The notes under the pieces were generated by a model that did not search any database, had not been told where the DNA came from, and saw only the letters and a program-made list of their open reading frames with translations. A DNA stretch of 64,000 nucleotides from Swaminathania salitolerans (GTDB lineage Bacteria; Pseudomonadota; Alphaproteobacteria; Acetobacterales; Acetobacteraceae): contig NZ_BJVC01000002.1 in the NCBI RefSeq assembly GCF_007988945.1, positions 664,663-728,662 of the forward strand, written 5' to 3'. The position numbers and the translations under genes were made by a program. Of the stretch, positions 51,681 through 60,370 are shown piece after piece. Numbering within the stretch: the first letter of the stretch is position 1; every line of letters begins with the position of its first letter.

Positions 51681-52912
51681 AGAAGACTCATCTGCGCCGG
51701 CTGAGGCCGGAAACGCTGCGCGAGATCGACACGATCGATCATGCGTCCGGGCGACCAGTCCGGGGTCACGATGAACGGCTTGACCTTGCGAAGGGAGACC
51801 TTGAGCCGCTCTATATCGGCAAGACGCAACGAACAGTGACGGCGCGCGGAGAGCAGGGCCTCAACGCTGCGTGGACCGAGACCGGGCACCCGCAGAAGCA
51901 TTTCGCGCCCCGCCCTGTTGATGTCGAGCGGAAACAGCGCACGGTTCTGAAGCGCCCAGGCCAGTTTCGGGTCCATGTCGAGATCGAGCATGCCATCCCG
52001 ACGCTCGGCCACGATCTCCTCGAAGGAGAAACCGTAGAACCGGACCATCCAGTCCGCCTGATAGAGCCGGTGCTCTCTCAGAAGCGGCGGCGCCTTGACG
52101 GGGAGGACGAGCGATGCGTCGGGAATGGGGCTGAAGGCCGAATAATAGACGCGTCTGAGCTGATAACCCGAATAAAGAGCCGCCGAGCTGCGCAGGATAT
52201 CACGATCGGACGAAAGATCGGCCCCGACGATCATCTGGGTGCTTTGCCCGCCCGGAGCGAATCTGCGTGCCCGTCGCCCCGAAAAGGTCCTGTCCGTCGT
52301 CGCCTCGTCGATTTTCAGCCGCAGCACACCCATGCTCTGACGGATGTGACCCGCGTCTTTCTCCGGCGCATAGGCCTGCAACCCGGCCTCGGTCGGCATC
52401 TCGACATTGATCGAGAGACGATCGGCATAAAGACCGGCTTCCTCTATCAGATGGGGCGCGGCATCGGGAATGGTCTTGAGATGGATATAGCCGTGGAAAT
52501 GATGCTTCAGACGCAGTTCCCGCGCGACCCTGACAAGCTCCTCCATCGTATAGTCGGAAGAACGGATGACGCCGGATGAGAGAAACAACCCCTCGATATA
52601 GTTGCGACGGTAAAATTCCAGCGTGATCCAGATGATTTCCTCGACCGAGAAACGCGTACGTTCGATCCGTGACGAAGACCGGTTGATGCAATAGGCGCAG
52701 TCATAGATGCAGAAATTGGTCATCAACACCTTGAGCAGCGAGATGCACCGCCCGTCAGGCGTATAGGCGTGACATATCCCGTTCGTCGCCTTGGAGCCGA
52801 GCCCGCCTTCCTTCCCCTTCCGGCTCGACGCAGCCCCGCTCGACGCGCAGGACGCATCGTATTTCGCCGCATCGGACAGGATTTCCAGTCGTTCGGAGAG
52901 GGTTTTTTTCAT
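51677..52912 (-). CDS. Putative DNA modification/repair radical SAM protein
   Basis: A 411-residue radical SAM enzyme of the type always found beside DUF4130/UdgX. The SAM-cluster motif is CIYDCAYC in LMTNFCIYDCAYCINRSSSR; the core barrel continues through GYIHLKTIPDAAPHLIEEAG. A C-terminal helix-hairpin-helix (LLRVPGLGPRSVEALLSARR) suggests DNA binding. The chemistry and substrate are unknown in the family. The ATG is preceded by CAGGAG at very short spacing. Overlap with the UdgX fusion implies a shared job in DNA lesion processing. Confidence 0.9.
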   Translation of the reverse strand: MKKTLSERLEILSDAAKYDASCASSGAASSRKGKEGGLGSKATNGICHAYTPDGRCISLLKVLMTNFCIYDCAYCINRSSSRIERTRFSVEEIIWITLEFYRRNYIEGLFLSSGVIRSSDYTMEELVRVARELRLKHHFHGYIHLKTIPDAAPHLIEEAGLYADRLSINVEMPTEAGLQAYAPEKDAGHIRQSMGVLRLKIDEATTDRTFSGRRARRFAPGGQSTQMIVGADLSSDRDILRSSAALYSGYQLRRVYYSAFSPIPDASLVLPVKAPPLLREHRLYQADWMVRFYGFSFEEIVAERRDGMLDLDMDPKLAWALQNRALFPLDINRAGREMLLRVPGLGPRSVEALLSARRHCSLRLADIERLKVSLRKVKPFIVTPDWSPGRMIDRVDLAQRFRPQPAQMSLL

Positions 52913-53030
52913 GCTCCTGAAATGGGCATGCCAGAAGAACGAGTCAAGAACATCCCCCGGTCGCCAGAGAGATATTCCTGCTCGAAACCCGACAGGGAAA
53001 CCGGCTCCCGCGTCGTGACAGCGCGACGGG

Positions 53031-55577
53031 TCAGGACGGCATGATTCTCAGCAATTCCTGCACGGCATTCTTGATCGCATAGGGCTTGCGCAGCACGGGA
53101 ACATCCTGGAACTCGGCCGGAATCATCGTCCGGTCGGCGTAACCGGTGGCGAAGACGAACGGAATGTTCTTCTTGCGCAGAAGGGTCGCGACTTCCTGCG
53201 AGCTTTCCTTGCCGAGATTGAAATCCAGCAGCGCCACATCCGGACACCGTTCGCGGATGGCCTGCACGGCCTCGTAAACCGAAGACACGGTTCTGATGTG
53301 CCGCACCCCGTACGCGCTCAGAGCCTGTTCCGTCTCCATGGCGATGAGGAGCTGATCCTCGACGAGCAGCACATAGGCGGCGTGAAGACGGTCCGACTGT
53401 GCGGTCGTTACGGCCACCGCGACATCTTCCGGGCCTTCGGACTGGATCTCGGAAACGAGCACGGCGTGACGCACCGGGAAGGTCAGGCGGATGAAAAGAC
53501 CTTCGGGGCGGAACTCGCGCGACGATGTACCGCCCAGCTCATGGGGAATCGCACGCTCCAGCAGGATCGAGCCGAAGCCGTTCCCCTTTGGCGGCGTGAC
53601 GGCGGGCCCGCCGGCCTCGGTCCATTCGAGAACCCAGTCCCCTTTTTCCTCATCAAGATGCCAGGTGACGTTCAGATGTCCGCTCGGGAGAGACAGCGCC
53701 CCGTATTTCGCAGCGTTTGTCGCGAGCTCGTGCAGGGTCAGCGCGGCGACCGAGAGCGCGGGACCGGAGAGCCAGAGATTCGGGCCGTCGAGCGAAACGG
53801 CGATCGGCTGATGCCGGTACGGCTCCAGCTCCGCCTCCAGAAGCGTGCGCAGAAGTCCGCCGCCATCGGTTCTGGCAACCTGATCGTGCGCGCTCGCCAG
53901 CGCCTTGATGCGTCCGCGCAGGACCTCGACATATTCGTCGATGGAACGATCCGGAGCGACCGGGCGGCCGATGAGGGACTGGACGACCGCAAGGATGTTC
54001 TTGACCCGGTGATTCAGCTCCTCGTTCAGCATGCGCTGGCGCAGATCCGCATCCGCCCGCTCGGAAAGCTGCTGCTGGTGATAGACCCCCATGACCTCGA
54101 TCAGGGCCGAGCGAAGCTGGCCAGCGGCCTCGATATCGAAGCTCGACCAGGGAAGACAGCGCTCATGCACCTGTTCCTTCCAGATCGCGAAGCTCTGGCG
54201 CGGCGTCAGGCGCGGTCCATGCGGGCCGTGTTCATAGGTCTTGTTCGGGTCGCCTCCCCAGTTGATCGTCTGCACGATCTCGCGGCGGAACAGAAAGACG
54301 TAGTTTTCCGGCTGGGGCGAAATCGGGATGATCAGCACCCCGGCCACATGGGCAGTGTGAGCGGCGATCCAGGGATGATCCCTGACCAGATGATCGGATT
54401 GCCAGATCTGGGTTCCGGCCTTTTCGAGCGCAAGTTCGACGAATTTCTGCTGCACGTCGATCGGCGCGGAGATACCGTGACTGGTCCATTCCCCATCGAT
54501 CCAGATCGCGATCCCGTCGGACTGGATGAGTGGCGCCAGACGGCCGATCTGGCTGCGCAGATAGGCCGGCATGTCCGAGACGGAAGCGGCGTTGCGCAAG
54601 ACGCTCTCGATGAGGCCATGGGTGCGCTCGGCAACCTGGAGGCGGGTCGTCTTGAGGATGACGATGATCTGGAGTGCGAAAAACTCGGCGAACATCTGCA
54701 CCACGGCCCGTTCGGCGATGGGAAGAACGCGCGGCGCGTAATGATGGCAGGCGATCATGCCCCACAACGCGCCGTCGATCACGATGGAGATCGACATGGA
54801 GGCGCGGACGCCCATATTCGTCAGATATTCGCAATGGATCGGCGATACGCTGCGCAACTGCCCGAGAGACATGTCGAGCGGCGCTAGGCCCTCGCCCTGC
54901 ACGATCGGCACGGGCTTATATCCCACATCCCCGATCATGCGGATGGGCGAGCGACGGTAAAGCTCGCGCGCCTGGGCCGGGATATCGGCACTCGGGAAAT
55001 GCTGCCCGAGAAAACTCTCGAGCGAGAGCGCCCTTGCCTCGGAGACGACCTTGCCGGACCAGTCATCGGCAAAGCGATAGACCATGACGCGGTCATACTC
55101 GAGCAGACCGCGCAAGAGCATCGTGACCACATCGAACAGACGCGTGATGTCGCTGGTCTTGCGCACACGGTCCATCATGCCGTGAAGCTGGGTCAGGAAT
55201 TTCGTCGCGCGATGCGTCGCCGATGCCGGCTCGCATTCAAGAACGACCTCGCCATTCACGATATGAACGGCCATGTCGAACAGACGCTCCGGCCCGAGCT
55301 CCTGATTGAGCAGAAAGACGGGCCGCCTTTGCGTCACACTCAGGGTCAGGCCGTTACGGATATCGTGAATGACATCCGCGCCTAAGAGCTCGACGAGATT
55401 GATGCCGACGGCCAGAGCGTCGAAGCCCAGCATCGACGCGGCATTGGCAGAATGACGCAGGACCGTGAAATCATTGACGGTGCATGTCACAAGGCAGCCA
55501 TGTGGCTGTATGCTGCCCGGGATATGGATCGGCTCCCGATCGCAGCTCGTCAGATCGACCTGACCGAATTCAGCCAT
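53031..55577 (-). CDS. Bacteriophytochrome with HWE kinase and C-terminal receiver
   Basis: Red/far-red light sensor of 848 residues. Cys12 in TSCDREPIHIPG is the biliverdin-attachment residue. The PAS domain covers about 12-115. The GAF domain covers about 140-305, with FPSADIPAQARELYRRSPIR (Asp for chromophore pocket) and SPIHCEYLTNMGV (His). PHY follows at about 315-500, with the tongue motif PRQSFAIWKE at 458-467. HWE kinase has His523 in ELNHRVKN and the N-box LHELATNAAKYGAL. A receiver spans about 735-845 with Asp785 in LLDFNLG. The ATG at 55577 has GGGAGGG upstream. It overlaps the heme oxygenase gene by 8 bases. Confidence 0.95.
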   Translation of the reverse strand: MAEFGQVDLTSCDREPIHIPGSIQPHGCLVTCTVNDFTVLRHSANAASMLGFDALAVGINLVELLGADVIHDIRNGLTLSVTQRRPVFLLNQELGPERLFDMAVHIVNGEVVLECEPASATHRATKFLTQLHGMMDRVRKTSDITRLFDVVTMLLRGLLEYDRVMVYRFADDWSGKVVSEARALSLESFLGQHFPSADIPAQARELYRRSPIRMIGDVGYKPVPIVQGEGLAPLDMSLGQLRSVSPIHCEYLTNMGVRASMSISIVIDGALWGMIACHHYAPRVLPIAERAVVQMFAEFFALQIIVILKTTRLQVAERTHGLIESVLRNAASVSDMPAYLRSQIGRLAPLIQSDGIAIWIDGEWTSHGISAPIDVQQKFVELALEKAGTQIWQSDHLVRDHPWIAAHTAHVAGVLIIPISPQPENYVFLFRREIVQTINWGGDPNKTYEHGPHGPRLTPRQSFAIWKEQVHERCLPWSSFDIEAAGQLRSALIEVMGVYHQQQLSERADADLRQRMLNEELNHRVKNILAVVQSLIGRPVAPDRSIDEYVEVLRGRIKALASAHDQVARTDGGGLLRTLLEAELEPYRHQPIAVSLDGPNLWLSGPALSVAALTLHELATNAAKYGALSLPSGHLNVTWHLDEEKGDWVLEWTEAGGPAVTPPKGNGFGSILLERAIPHELGGTSSREFRPEGLFIRLTFPVRHAVLVSEIQSEGPEDVAVAVTTAQSDRLHAAYVLLVEDQLLIAMETEQALSAYGVRHIRTVSSVYEAVQAIRERCPDVALLDFNLGKESSQEVATLLRKKNIPFVFATGYADRTMIPAEFQDVPVLRKPYAIKNAVQELLRIMPS

Positions 55578-56145
55578 TCTGTCGGCCCTCCCGTCCGTCC
55601 ACCCGTTGCACGGCCCTGTGGGCATGCCCGAAAACAACCCGCGCGGCCTGCTCGGCCTCTCCGATCTCGAATACCGGAGCTGCCTCGAGCACATCAAGGA
55701 AAACCGCCCAGCGTTCCGGATGGCCGATCTGCCCTGCCAGATGGCCGGCACCCGTCATCTCCCCGAAACCCAGAGCGTGCGCCCGTCTGGCTATGAGGCG
55801 TGCCCCCAGCGCAGCCCCTTCCAGAGTATAGATCCAGCCCAGCAGCGCAGAAATCGTCTGCGGCGGAGCGAGAGGTTCCATCACTGGAGGAGCGAGCGCC
55901 AGATGCGCGAGATCGACTTCGAGCAAGGGAGAGATCAGCGCCGGGCGCCACGCTCCGAACCATGAGGGATAGGCATAGCCGTGCAAAGGCTGCTCTGCCG
56001 CCAGACGAAACCCGGCGATTGCCCTGAGATAGCGATAATAATCGGAAACGCTCGCGAAGGCTCCGAGCGCATCGTCGAGTTGCTCATGCGTATCGCGCAT
56101 GCGCAGACGCAGTGCGTTGCGACGTGGTGTCACGTGAGTAAGCAC
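55570..56145 (-). CDS. bphO: Heme oxygenase BphO-like
   Basis: Opens heme to biliverdin, the chromophore of the phytochrome encoded next. The proximal heme His is in RLRMRDTHEQLDDALG, and the distal helix segment YTLEGAALGARLIARR carries the flexible glycines typical of the family. 191 residues is the usual size. The start is GTG at 56145, with no clear ribosome site; internal starts near MRDTHEQL would remove only 15 residues. It overlaps the phytochrome start, so the two are co-translated. Confidence 0.88.
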   Translation of the reverse strand: MLTHVTPRRNALRLRMRDTHEQLDDALGAFASVSDYYRYLRAIAGFRLAAEQPLHGYAYPSWFGAWRPALISPLLEVDLAHLALAPPVMEPLAPPQTISALLGWIYTLEGAALGARLIARRAHALGFGEMTGAGHLAGQIGHPERWAVFLDVLEAAPVFEIGEAEQAARVVFGHAHRAVQRVDGREGRQNG

Positions 56146-56248
56146 GGAAAATCAGGCGGGCGCGTAACTGCGAACATCCAACGTTTCGTCCTGTTTCACC
56201 GGCATTGCAGAGACTCAGGATTAATGCATGTTTGCCCATCATGTAAAC

Positions 56249-56280
56249 TCATGCTTTTTAAATTATGGAATGAAGCATGA
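56249..56280. promoter_or_regulatory. Inverted repeat TCATGCTT-N16-AAGCATGA
   Basis: A perfect 8-base inverted repeat with a spacing near one and a half helical turns, in AT-rich DNA between divergent genes. It could be a dimeric regulator site. A TATAAT lies 19 bases to the right (56299-56304). Confidence 0.4.
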
Positions 56281-56346
56281 ACCTGAGGAACGGATGAATA
56301 TAATCGACTAAAGAAATGACAACATTTCAATAGATGCTCCATAAAG

Positions 56347-56369
56347 CATTATATATCGTTAATATAATG
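56347..56369. promoter_or_regulatory. Palindrome CATTATAT-N7-ATATAATG containing a TATAAT box
   Basis: A perfect 8+8 inverted repeat spanning 23 bases. Its right arm includes TATAAT (56363-56368), so a bound protein would block a promoter there. No good -35 was found. Confidence 0.4.
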
Positions 56370-56581
56370 ACTGCGAACCCTACAGATTACGCATTTCGAA
56401 ACAAACAGCACATCTTATGCAAATCCCGGGCGTTTCATTCTTGCACTACCCCTCTTTCTGCCACCTCATTCCGGAACCAAAATCCGCTTTATGTTGCAGA
56501 ATTCTCCGCTTCGACCCGGGACGGACGCTGACCGTTGCGGGAAAAAGCCATATCCGCGCATCCTCCCCGTCTCATCCAGCG

Positions 56582-56624
56582 GACCCGCGTCGCTCGCACC
56601 CGCATAGCTCCACCCGCATAGCTC
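56582..56624. repeat. 14-base tandem direct repeat
   Basis: CACCCGCATAGCTC occurs twice head to tail (56597-56610 and 56611-56624), with a diverged third copy just before (from 56582). It lies in the leader region of the LysR gene. Confidence 0.55.
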
Positions 56625-56903
56625 ACAGGGAATTTTCTGGACGTGTCGGGGCGAACACCTATGCGCTAGAAGAGGCAGGGCACGTCCTGCACCGTGTTTT
56701 CTGTCCGGGATATGCTCCTTCATGCCGACGACCCTGCCCGCTCGCTTCCGGCTCGACGCCTCGTCGAACGAGCCTTGCCCTTCGCCTGAGTTTCGTACCG
56801 CGAACGCACCGACGCAAAACGGCCGCAGACAAGACGAGGACCGAGCGGTCTGCCCGGCATTCCTTGTCCCCGGCGCCGTTCGTGACGTCGAACGAAGCAC
56901 GCC

Positions 56904-57863
56904 ATGATGATGTCCACCCATGCGCTCATCAACCGGCTCAAGCTCAGGCATCTGCGCCTCATCCTCGAACTCGAGACCACCCACACGCTTCATCGCGCAG
57001 CGGAGCGTCTCAATCTCTCCCAGCCCTCGGTGTCCAAGCTTCTGCAGGAAATCGAGCATGCCCTGGGGGCAAAGCTCTTCGAACGGACCTCGCACGGGGT
57101 CACGCCCACACCGAGCGGCATGCTCGCCGCACGGCATGCACGACTCATGCTCAATGATATCGAGAACCTGCAACGCGACATGGCCGCGATGCAGGAGGGA
57201 CTGTCCGGAACCGTCAGGATCGGATCGATCGTTGCCGCCGTACCCGATCTGATCTCGCCCGTTCTGGCAGAAATCGCGGAGACACGCCCCGGTATCGGTC
57301 TCTCGCTCACGATCGATACGAGCGATGCTCTTCTCATCGGGCTCGAGAGCGGACGTCTCGATTTCATCCTCGGCCGCCCGCTCGGCCGCTACGATCCCGA
57401 CGCACTTGCCTGCCGCGAACTCGGCCCGGAACCGCTTTGCGTGGTCACCAGCACGCATAATCCGCTGGCAGACAAGGCCGCTCTCGGCCTGCGCGACCTC
57501 AGCGATCAGGGGTGGATTCTCCAGACCGAGCCAAGCCCTATGCGCAGGGCGATCGAGGCCGCCTTCACGGCAGCGCTTCTGCCCCTTCCCGCCCATCCGA
57601 TCGAGGCCTCGTCGATGTTTGCGACGATCGATCTGCTCCTTCACAGCAGCCTGCTGGCCGTGATTCCCTGCAGTGTGAGCAGACATTACGAAAAGGCCGG
57701 GCTGATCAGACGACTCCCGGTCGCAATTCCCGATTTTCTCGGTGCCTACTCGCTCGTCTCGATCCGCGACAGACAGCTTTCTCCCGCCGCGAACCTGGTC
57801 AGAACCGCCCTGGAAGACGCAGCGATCAGGATTCGGAATACCACCATTCAAACTTCCGTCTAG
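56904..57863 (+). CDS. LysR-family transcriptional regulator
   Basis: DNA-binding regulator of about 319 residues. The N-terminal winged helix-turn-helix (LRLILELETTHTLHRAAERL then NLSQPSVSKLLQEIEHALGA) covers residues 14-75, and a periplasmic-binding-like effector domain starts near residue 100 (LSGTVRIGSIVAAVP). It resembles the GbpR/CbbR-type subgroup that responds to sugars and aromatic acids. Three ATG codons stand in a row at 56904. It faces the same way as the catabolic genes 65-75 bases downstream and is the obvious candidate to control them. LysR targets usually carry T-N11-A palindromes. Confidence 0.92.
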   Translation: MMMSTHALINRLKLRHLRLILELETTHTLHRAAERLNLSQPSVSKLLQEIEHALGAKLFERTSHGVTPTPSGMLAARHARLMLNDIENLQRDMAAMQEGLSGTVRIGSIVAAVPDLISPVLAEIAETRPGIGLSLTIDTSDALLIGLESGRLDFILGRPLGRYDPDALACRELGPEPLCVVTSTHNPLADKAALGLRDLSDQGWILQTEPSPMRRAIEAAFTAALLPLPAHPIEASSMFATIDLLLHSSLLAVIPCSVSRHYEKAGLIRRLPVAIPDFLGAYSLVSIRDRQLSPAANLVRTALEDAAIRIRNTTIQTSV

Positions 57864-57936
57864 CCATACATTACAACAAGGATAGGTTTCGTTCATCTGA
57901 AGCGCGGGTCTTCTCCCGACTATCGAGGTGATACGG

Positions 57937-58938
57937 ATGCATATCCTCATCATTGGCGCAGCAGGCATGCTCGGTCGCAAACTGACCGGAAGTCTTGTTC
58001 GTGAAACCCTGGATACACCGACCACCGGTGGATCCCGGACGCCCCTTCGTCTGACACTCGCCGATATCGTGCCCCCCGCCGCCCCCGAGGGCTTCCCGGG
58101 AGCATGCGAGACGCTGGCCTGCACACTCACCGACGGGCATGCGCTCGACCGTCTCATCGGAGAGCGGCCGGATGTGATCTATCATCTCGCCGCGATCGTC
58201 TCCGGCGAAGCCGAGGCCGATTTCGAGAAGGGATACGGCGTCAATCTGGACGGAACGCGTGCCCTGTTCGAGACCATACGTCGTATCGGACTGCAGGAGG
58301 ACTGGAAGCCGCGCGTGGTCTTCGCATCCTCCAACGCCGTTTACGGCGGCGCTTTTCCGGATCTCATTCCCGATGACTATATCCTGACACCGCAGACGAG
58401 TTACGGAACGCAGAAGGCGATAGGAGAGCTGCTCCTTGCCGATTATACCCGCCGCGGCATATTCGACGGCGTCGGCCTGCGTCTGCCGACGATCTGTGTG
58501 CGTCCGGGCAAACCGAACCGGGCTGCCTCGGGCTTCTTCTCCGGGATCATCCGCGAACCGCTCAACGGACAGGATGCCATTCTTCCCGTTCCCGAAACCA
58601 CACGTCACTGGATGACGAGCCCGCGTTCGGCAGTCCATTTCCTGCGCCACGCGGCTGAGCTGGACCCGGCCAGCCTCGAGGATCGCCCCAATCTGACCAT
58701 GCCCGCCCTGTCGATCACCGTCGGAGAGCAGATCGAGGCGCTTCGTCGCGTCGCGGGCGCTGGCGTGCTCGCTCATATCAGACGCGAGCCGGATGAGGCC
58801 ATTGCGCGTATCGTGGCCGGTTGGGCCAGAGGGTTCGACCCACGTCGTGCGCTCGCCCTTGGCTTCAGGGCCGAAGACAATTTCGAGGCGATCATCCAGG
58901 CCTATATCGAGGACGAGTGTCACGGGCGCATGCCGTGA
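57937..58938 (+). CDS. NAD-dependent epimerase/dehydratase, DenD-like
   Basis: A short-chain dehydrogenase of 333 residues close to the D-erythronate dehydrogenase (DenD) group. The Rossmann motif is IIGAAGMLGRKL near the start, the Ser/Tyr/Lys site is in FASSNAVYGG and TSYGTQKAIGELLL, and the end segment RRALALGFRAEDNFEAIIQA is typical of the group. The ATG at 57937 has GAGG eight bases upstream; a GTG at 57928 is less likely. DenD oxidises D-erythronate to 2-oxotetronate. Here no OtnK kinase or OtnC aldolase follows, so the true substrate may differ. Confidence 0.88.
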   Translation: MHILIIGAAGMLGRKLTGSLVRETLDTPTTGGSRTPLRLTLADIVPPAAPEGFPGACETLACTLTDGHALDRLIGERPDVIYHLAAIVSGEAEADFEKGYGVNLDGTRALFETIRRIGLQEDWKPRVVFASSNAVYGGAFPDLIPDDYILTPQTSYGTQKAIGELLLADYTRRGIFDGVGLRLPTICVRPGKPNRAASGFFSGIIREPLNGQDAILPVPETTRHWMTSPRSAVHFLRHAAELDPASLEDRPNLTMPALSITVGEQIEALRRVAGAGVLAHIRREPDEAIARIVAGWARGFDPRRALALGFRAEDNFEAIIQAYIEDECHGRMP

Positions 58939-58978
58939 TTCCGCGCCGAAGCCCTGATCGGACCCGGGAGCTGACATC

Positions 58979-60340
58979 ATGACATCCCCCAGCACATATT
59001 CCTCGAGAACCGCCACACCTCCTGTGGCGAAGGCCGACGAAGCGGATCGGGAAGACGTATTGCGTCGGACTGCGACGCGCAAGGCCGTCGCCAAGCTGCT
59101 GCCCTTCCTCATCCTCATGTATATCGTGGCGTTTCTGGACCGGTCGAATATCGGATCGGCAAAACAGGCGCTCCATGCGGATATCGGCCTGAGCGACGCC
59201 GTATTCGCCTTCGGGGCGGGCGTGTTCTTCATCGGTTACGCCCTGTTCGAGGTGCCGAGCAATCTCATCCTGTACCGTGTCGGCGCCAAACGCTGGATGA
59301 CACGGATCATGATCACCTGGGGACTGGTTTCCTCGGCGATGATGTTCACGACCGGAGAGACATCCTTCATCGCCCTGCGCATGCTGCTGGGCGTTGCGGA
59401 GGCCGGATTCTTTCCCGGGATCATGCTCTATCTCACCTTCTGGTTTCCCGAGCGGGAGCGCACGCGCGTCCTCGGGATCTTCTATTTCGGCTATCCGCTG
59501 GCCATGACCTTCGGCAATCCGCTCTCGGGGGCCCTGCTGGGACTTCACGGGATTTTCGGTCTTGCGGGATGGCAATGGATGTTCCTGCTCGAAGGCGGTC
59601 TCGCCGTCGTCATGGGATGCCTCACCTATTTCGTCCTGCCCGACGGCCCCTCGGACGTATCCTGGCTGACAATTCGCGAGAAGCAGGCTCTCGCGACCAT
59701 TCTCGACCGCGAGGCCAGCGGAAAGACGGTCGGCCACGGACACGGCTTCGGGGCACTCCTGACCTCGGGCAAGCTTCTCCAGTTTCTCGCGCTTTATACC
59801 GTCATGCAGGTCGCGAGTTACGGCGTGGTGTTCTACCTGCCCGAGCAGGTCTCCTCGATCCTGCACGAGCAGATCGGCTTTCGCGTGGGGGTCGTGAGTG
59901 GCCTTCCCTGGGCGTGTGCGATCGTGGCAACGCTCGTCGCGACCCGCCTCGTCCATCGTTATGCAGCGCCCCGCATGGGCGTGCTGCTCTGCCTCGCTGC
60001 CGCCGCGACGGGACTGTTCGTTTCGGGTCAGGAAGCGGGCGTGCTGAGCATTCTCGGCCTTTGTCTGGCCGCTGCCGGCGTCGTCGCCGTCCAGGCGATT
60101 TTCTGGAACTTTCCCCTCGCCCATTTCTCGGGCGTGCAGGCAGCCGGTGCGATCGCGCTGATCAATGCAATCGGCAATCTCGGCGGTTTCGCCGCACCCA
60201 ATATCCGCAGTTACGCCTCGCATCTCTGGGAAACGCCGGTCGCAGGCCTTTATGCGGTCGCCCTCGCCGGACTGATCGGCCTCGCGATAGCGGCCTTCCT
60301 CCCCCGGGCGCCTCGGGTCGCCCCGGATCCGATTGCCTGA
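58979..60340 (+). CDS. MFS transporter, anion:cation symporter type (first)
   Basis: A 453-residue major facilitator of the ACS family, close to phthalate, tartrate and 4-hydroxyphenylacetate permeases. Twelve membrane helices can be counted, with LPFLILMYIVAFLDRSNIGS (helix 1 and the D-R-x-N motif) and LLGVAEAGFFPGIMLYLTFW (helix 4). ACS members import organic acids with protons. It lies between the DenD-like gene and the TIM-barrel gene and probably brings in the substrate of this pathway. Confidence 0.9.
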   Translation: MTSPSTYSSRTATPPVAKADEADREDVLRRTATRKAVAKLLPFLILMYIVAFLDRSNIGSAKQALHADIGLSDAVFAFGAGVFFIGYALFEVPSNLILYRVGAKRWMTRIMITWGLVSSAMMFTTGETSFIALRMLLGVAEAGFFPGIMLYLTFWFPERERTRVLGIFYFGYPLAMTFGNPLSGALLGLHGIFGLAGWQWMFLLEGGLAVVMGCLTYFVLPDGPSDVSWLTIREKQALATILDREASGKTVGHGHGFGALLTSGKLLQFLALYTVMQVASYGVVFYLPEQVSSILHEQIGFRVGVVSGLPWACAIVATLVATRLVHRYAAPRMGVLLCLAAAATGLFVSGQEAGVLSILGLCLAAAGVVAVQAIFWNFPLAHFSGVQAAGAIALINAIGNLGGFAAPNIRSYASHLWETPVAGLYAVALAGLIGLAIAAFLPRAPRVAPDPIA

Positions 60341-60370
60341 CACCCCCGCAAACAAGAAGGAAGACGAACG

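Larger units (their letters stand above)
56146..56903. other. Long divergent regulatory stretch between bphO and the LysR gene
   Basis: About 760 bases without a credible gene. 56210-56480 is AT-rich and holds two palindromes and two TATAAT boxes; 56582-56624 holds a 14-base direct repeat; the rest (56625-56900) is GC-rich with no signal seen. Open frames that cross it on both strands run on into the LysR gene in other frames and are taken as chance. Confidence 0.5.

Noticed and set aside
56466..58157. Minus-strand open frame of 563 codons opposite the LysR gene
   Set aside because: Overlaps the LysR and DenD-like genes antisense and has no known motif.
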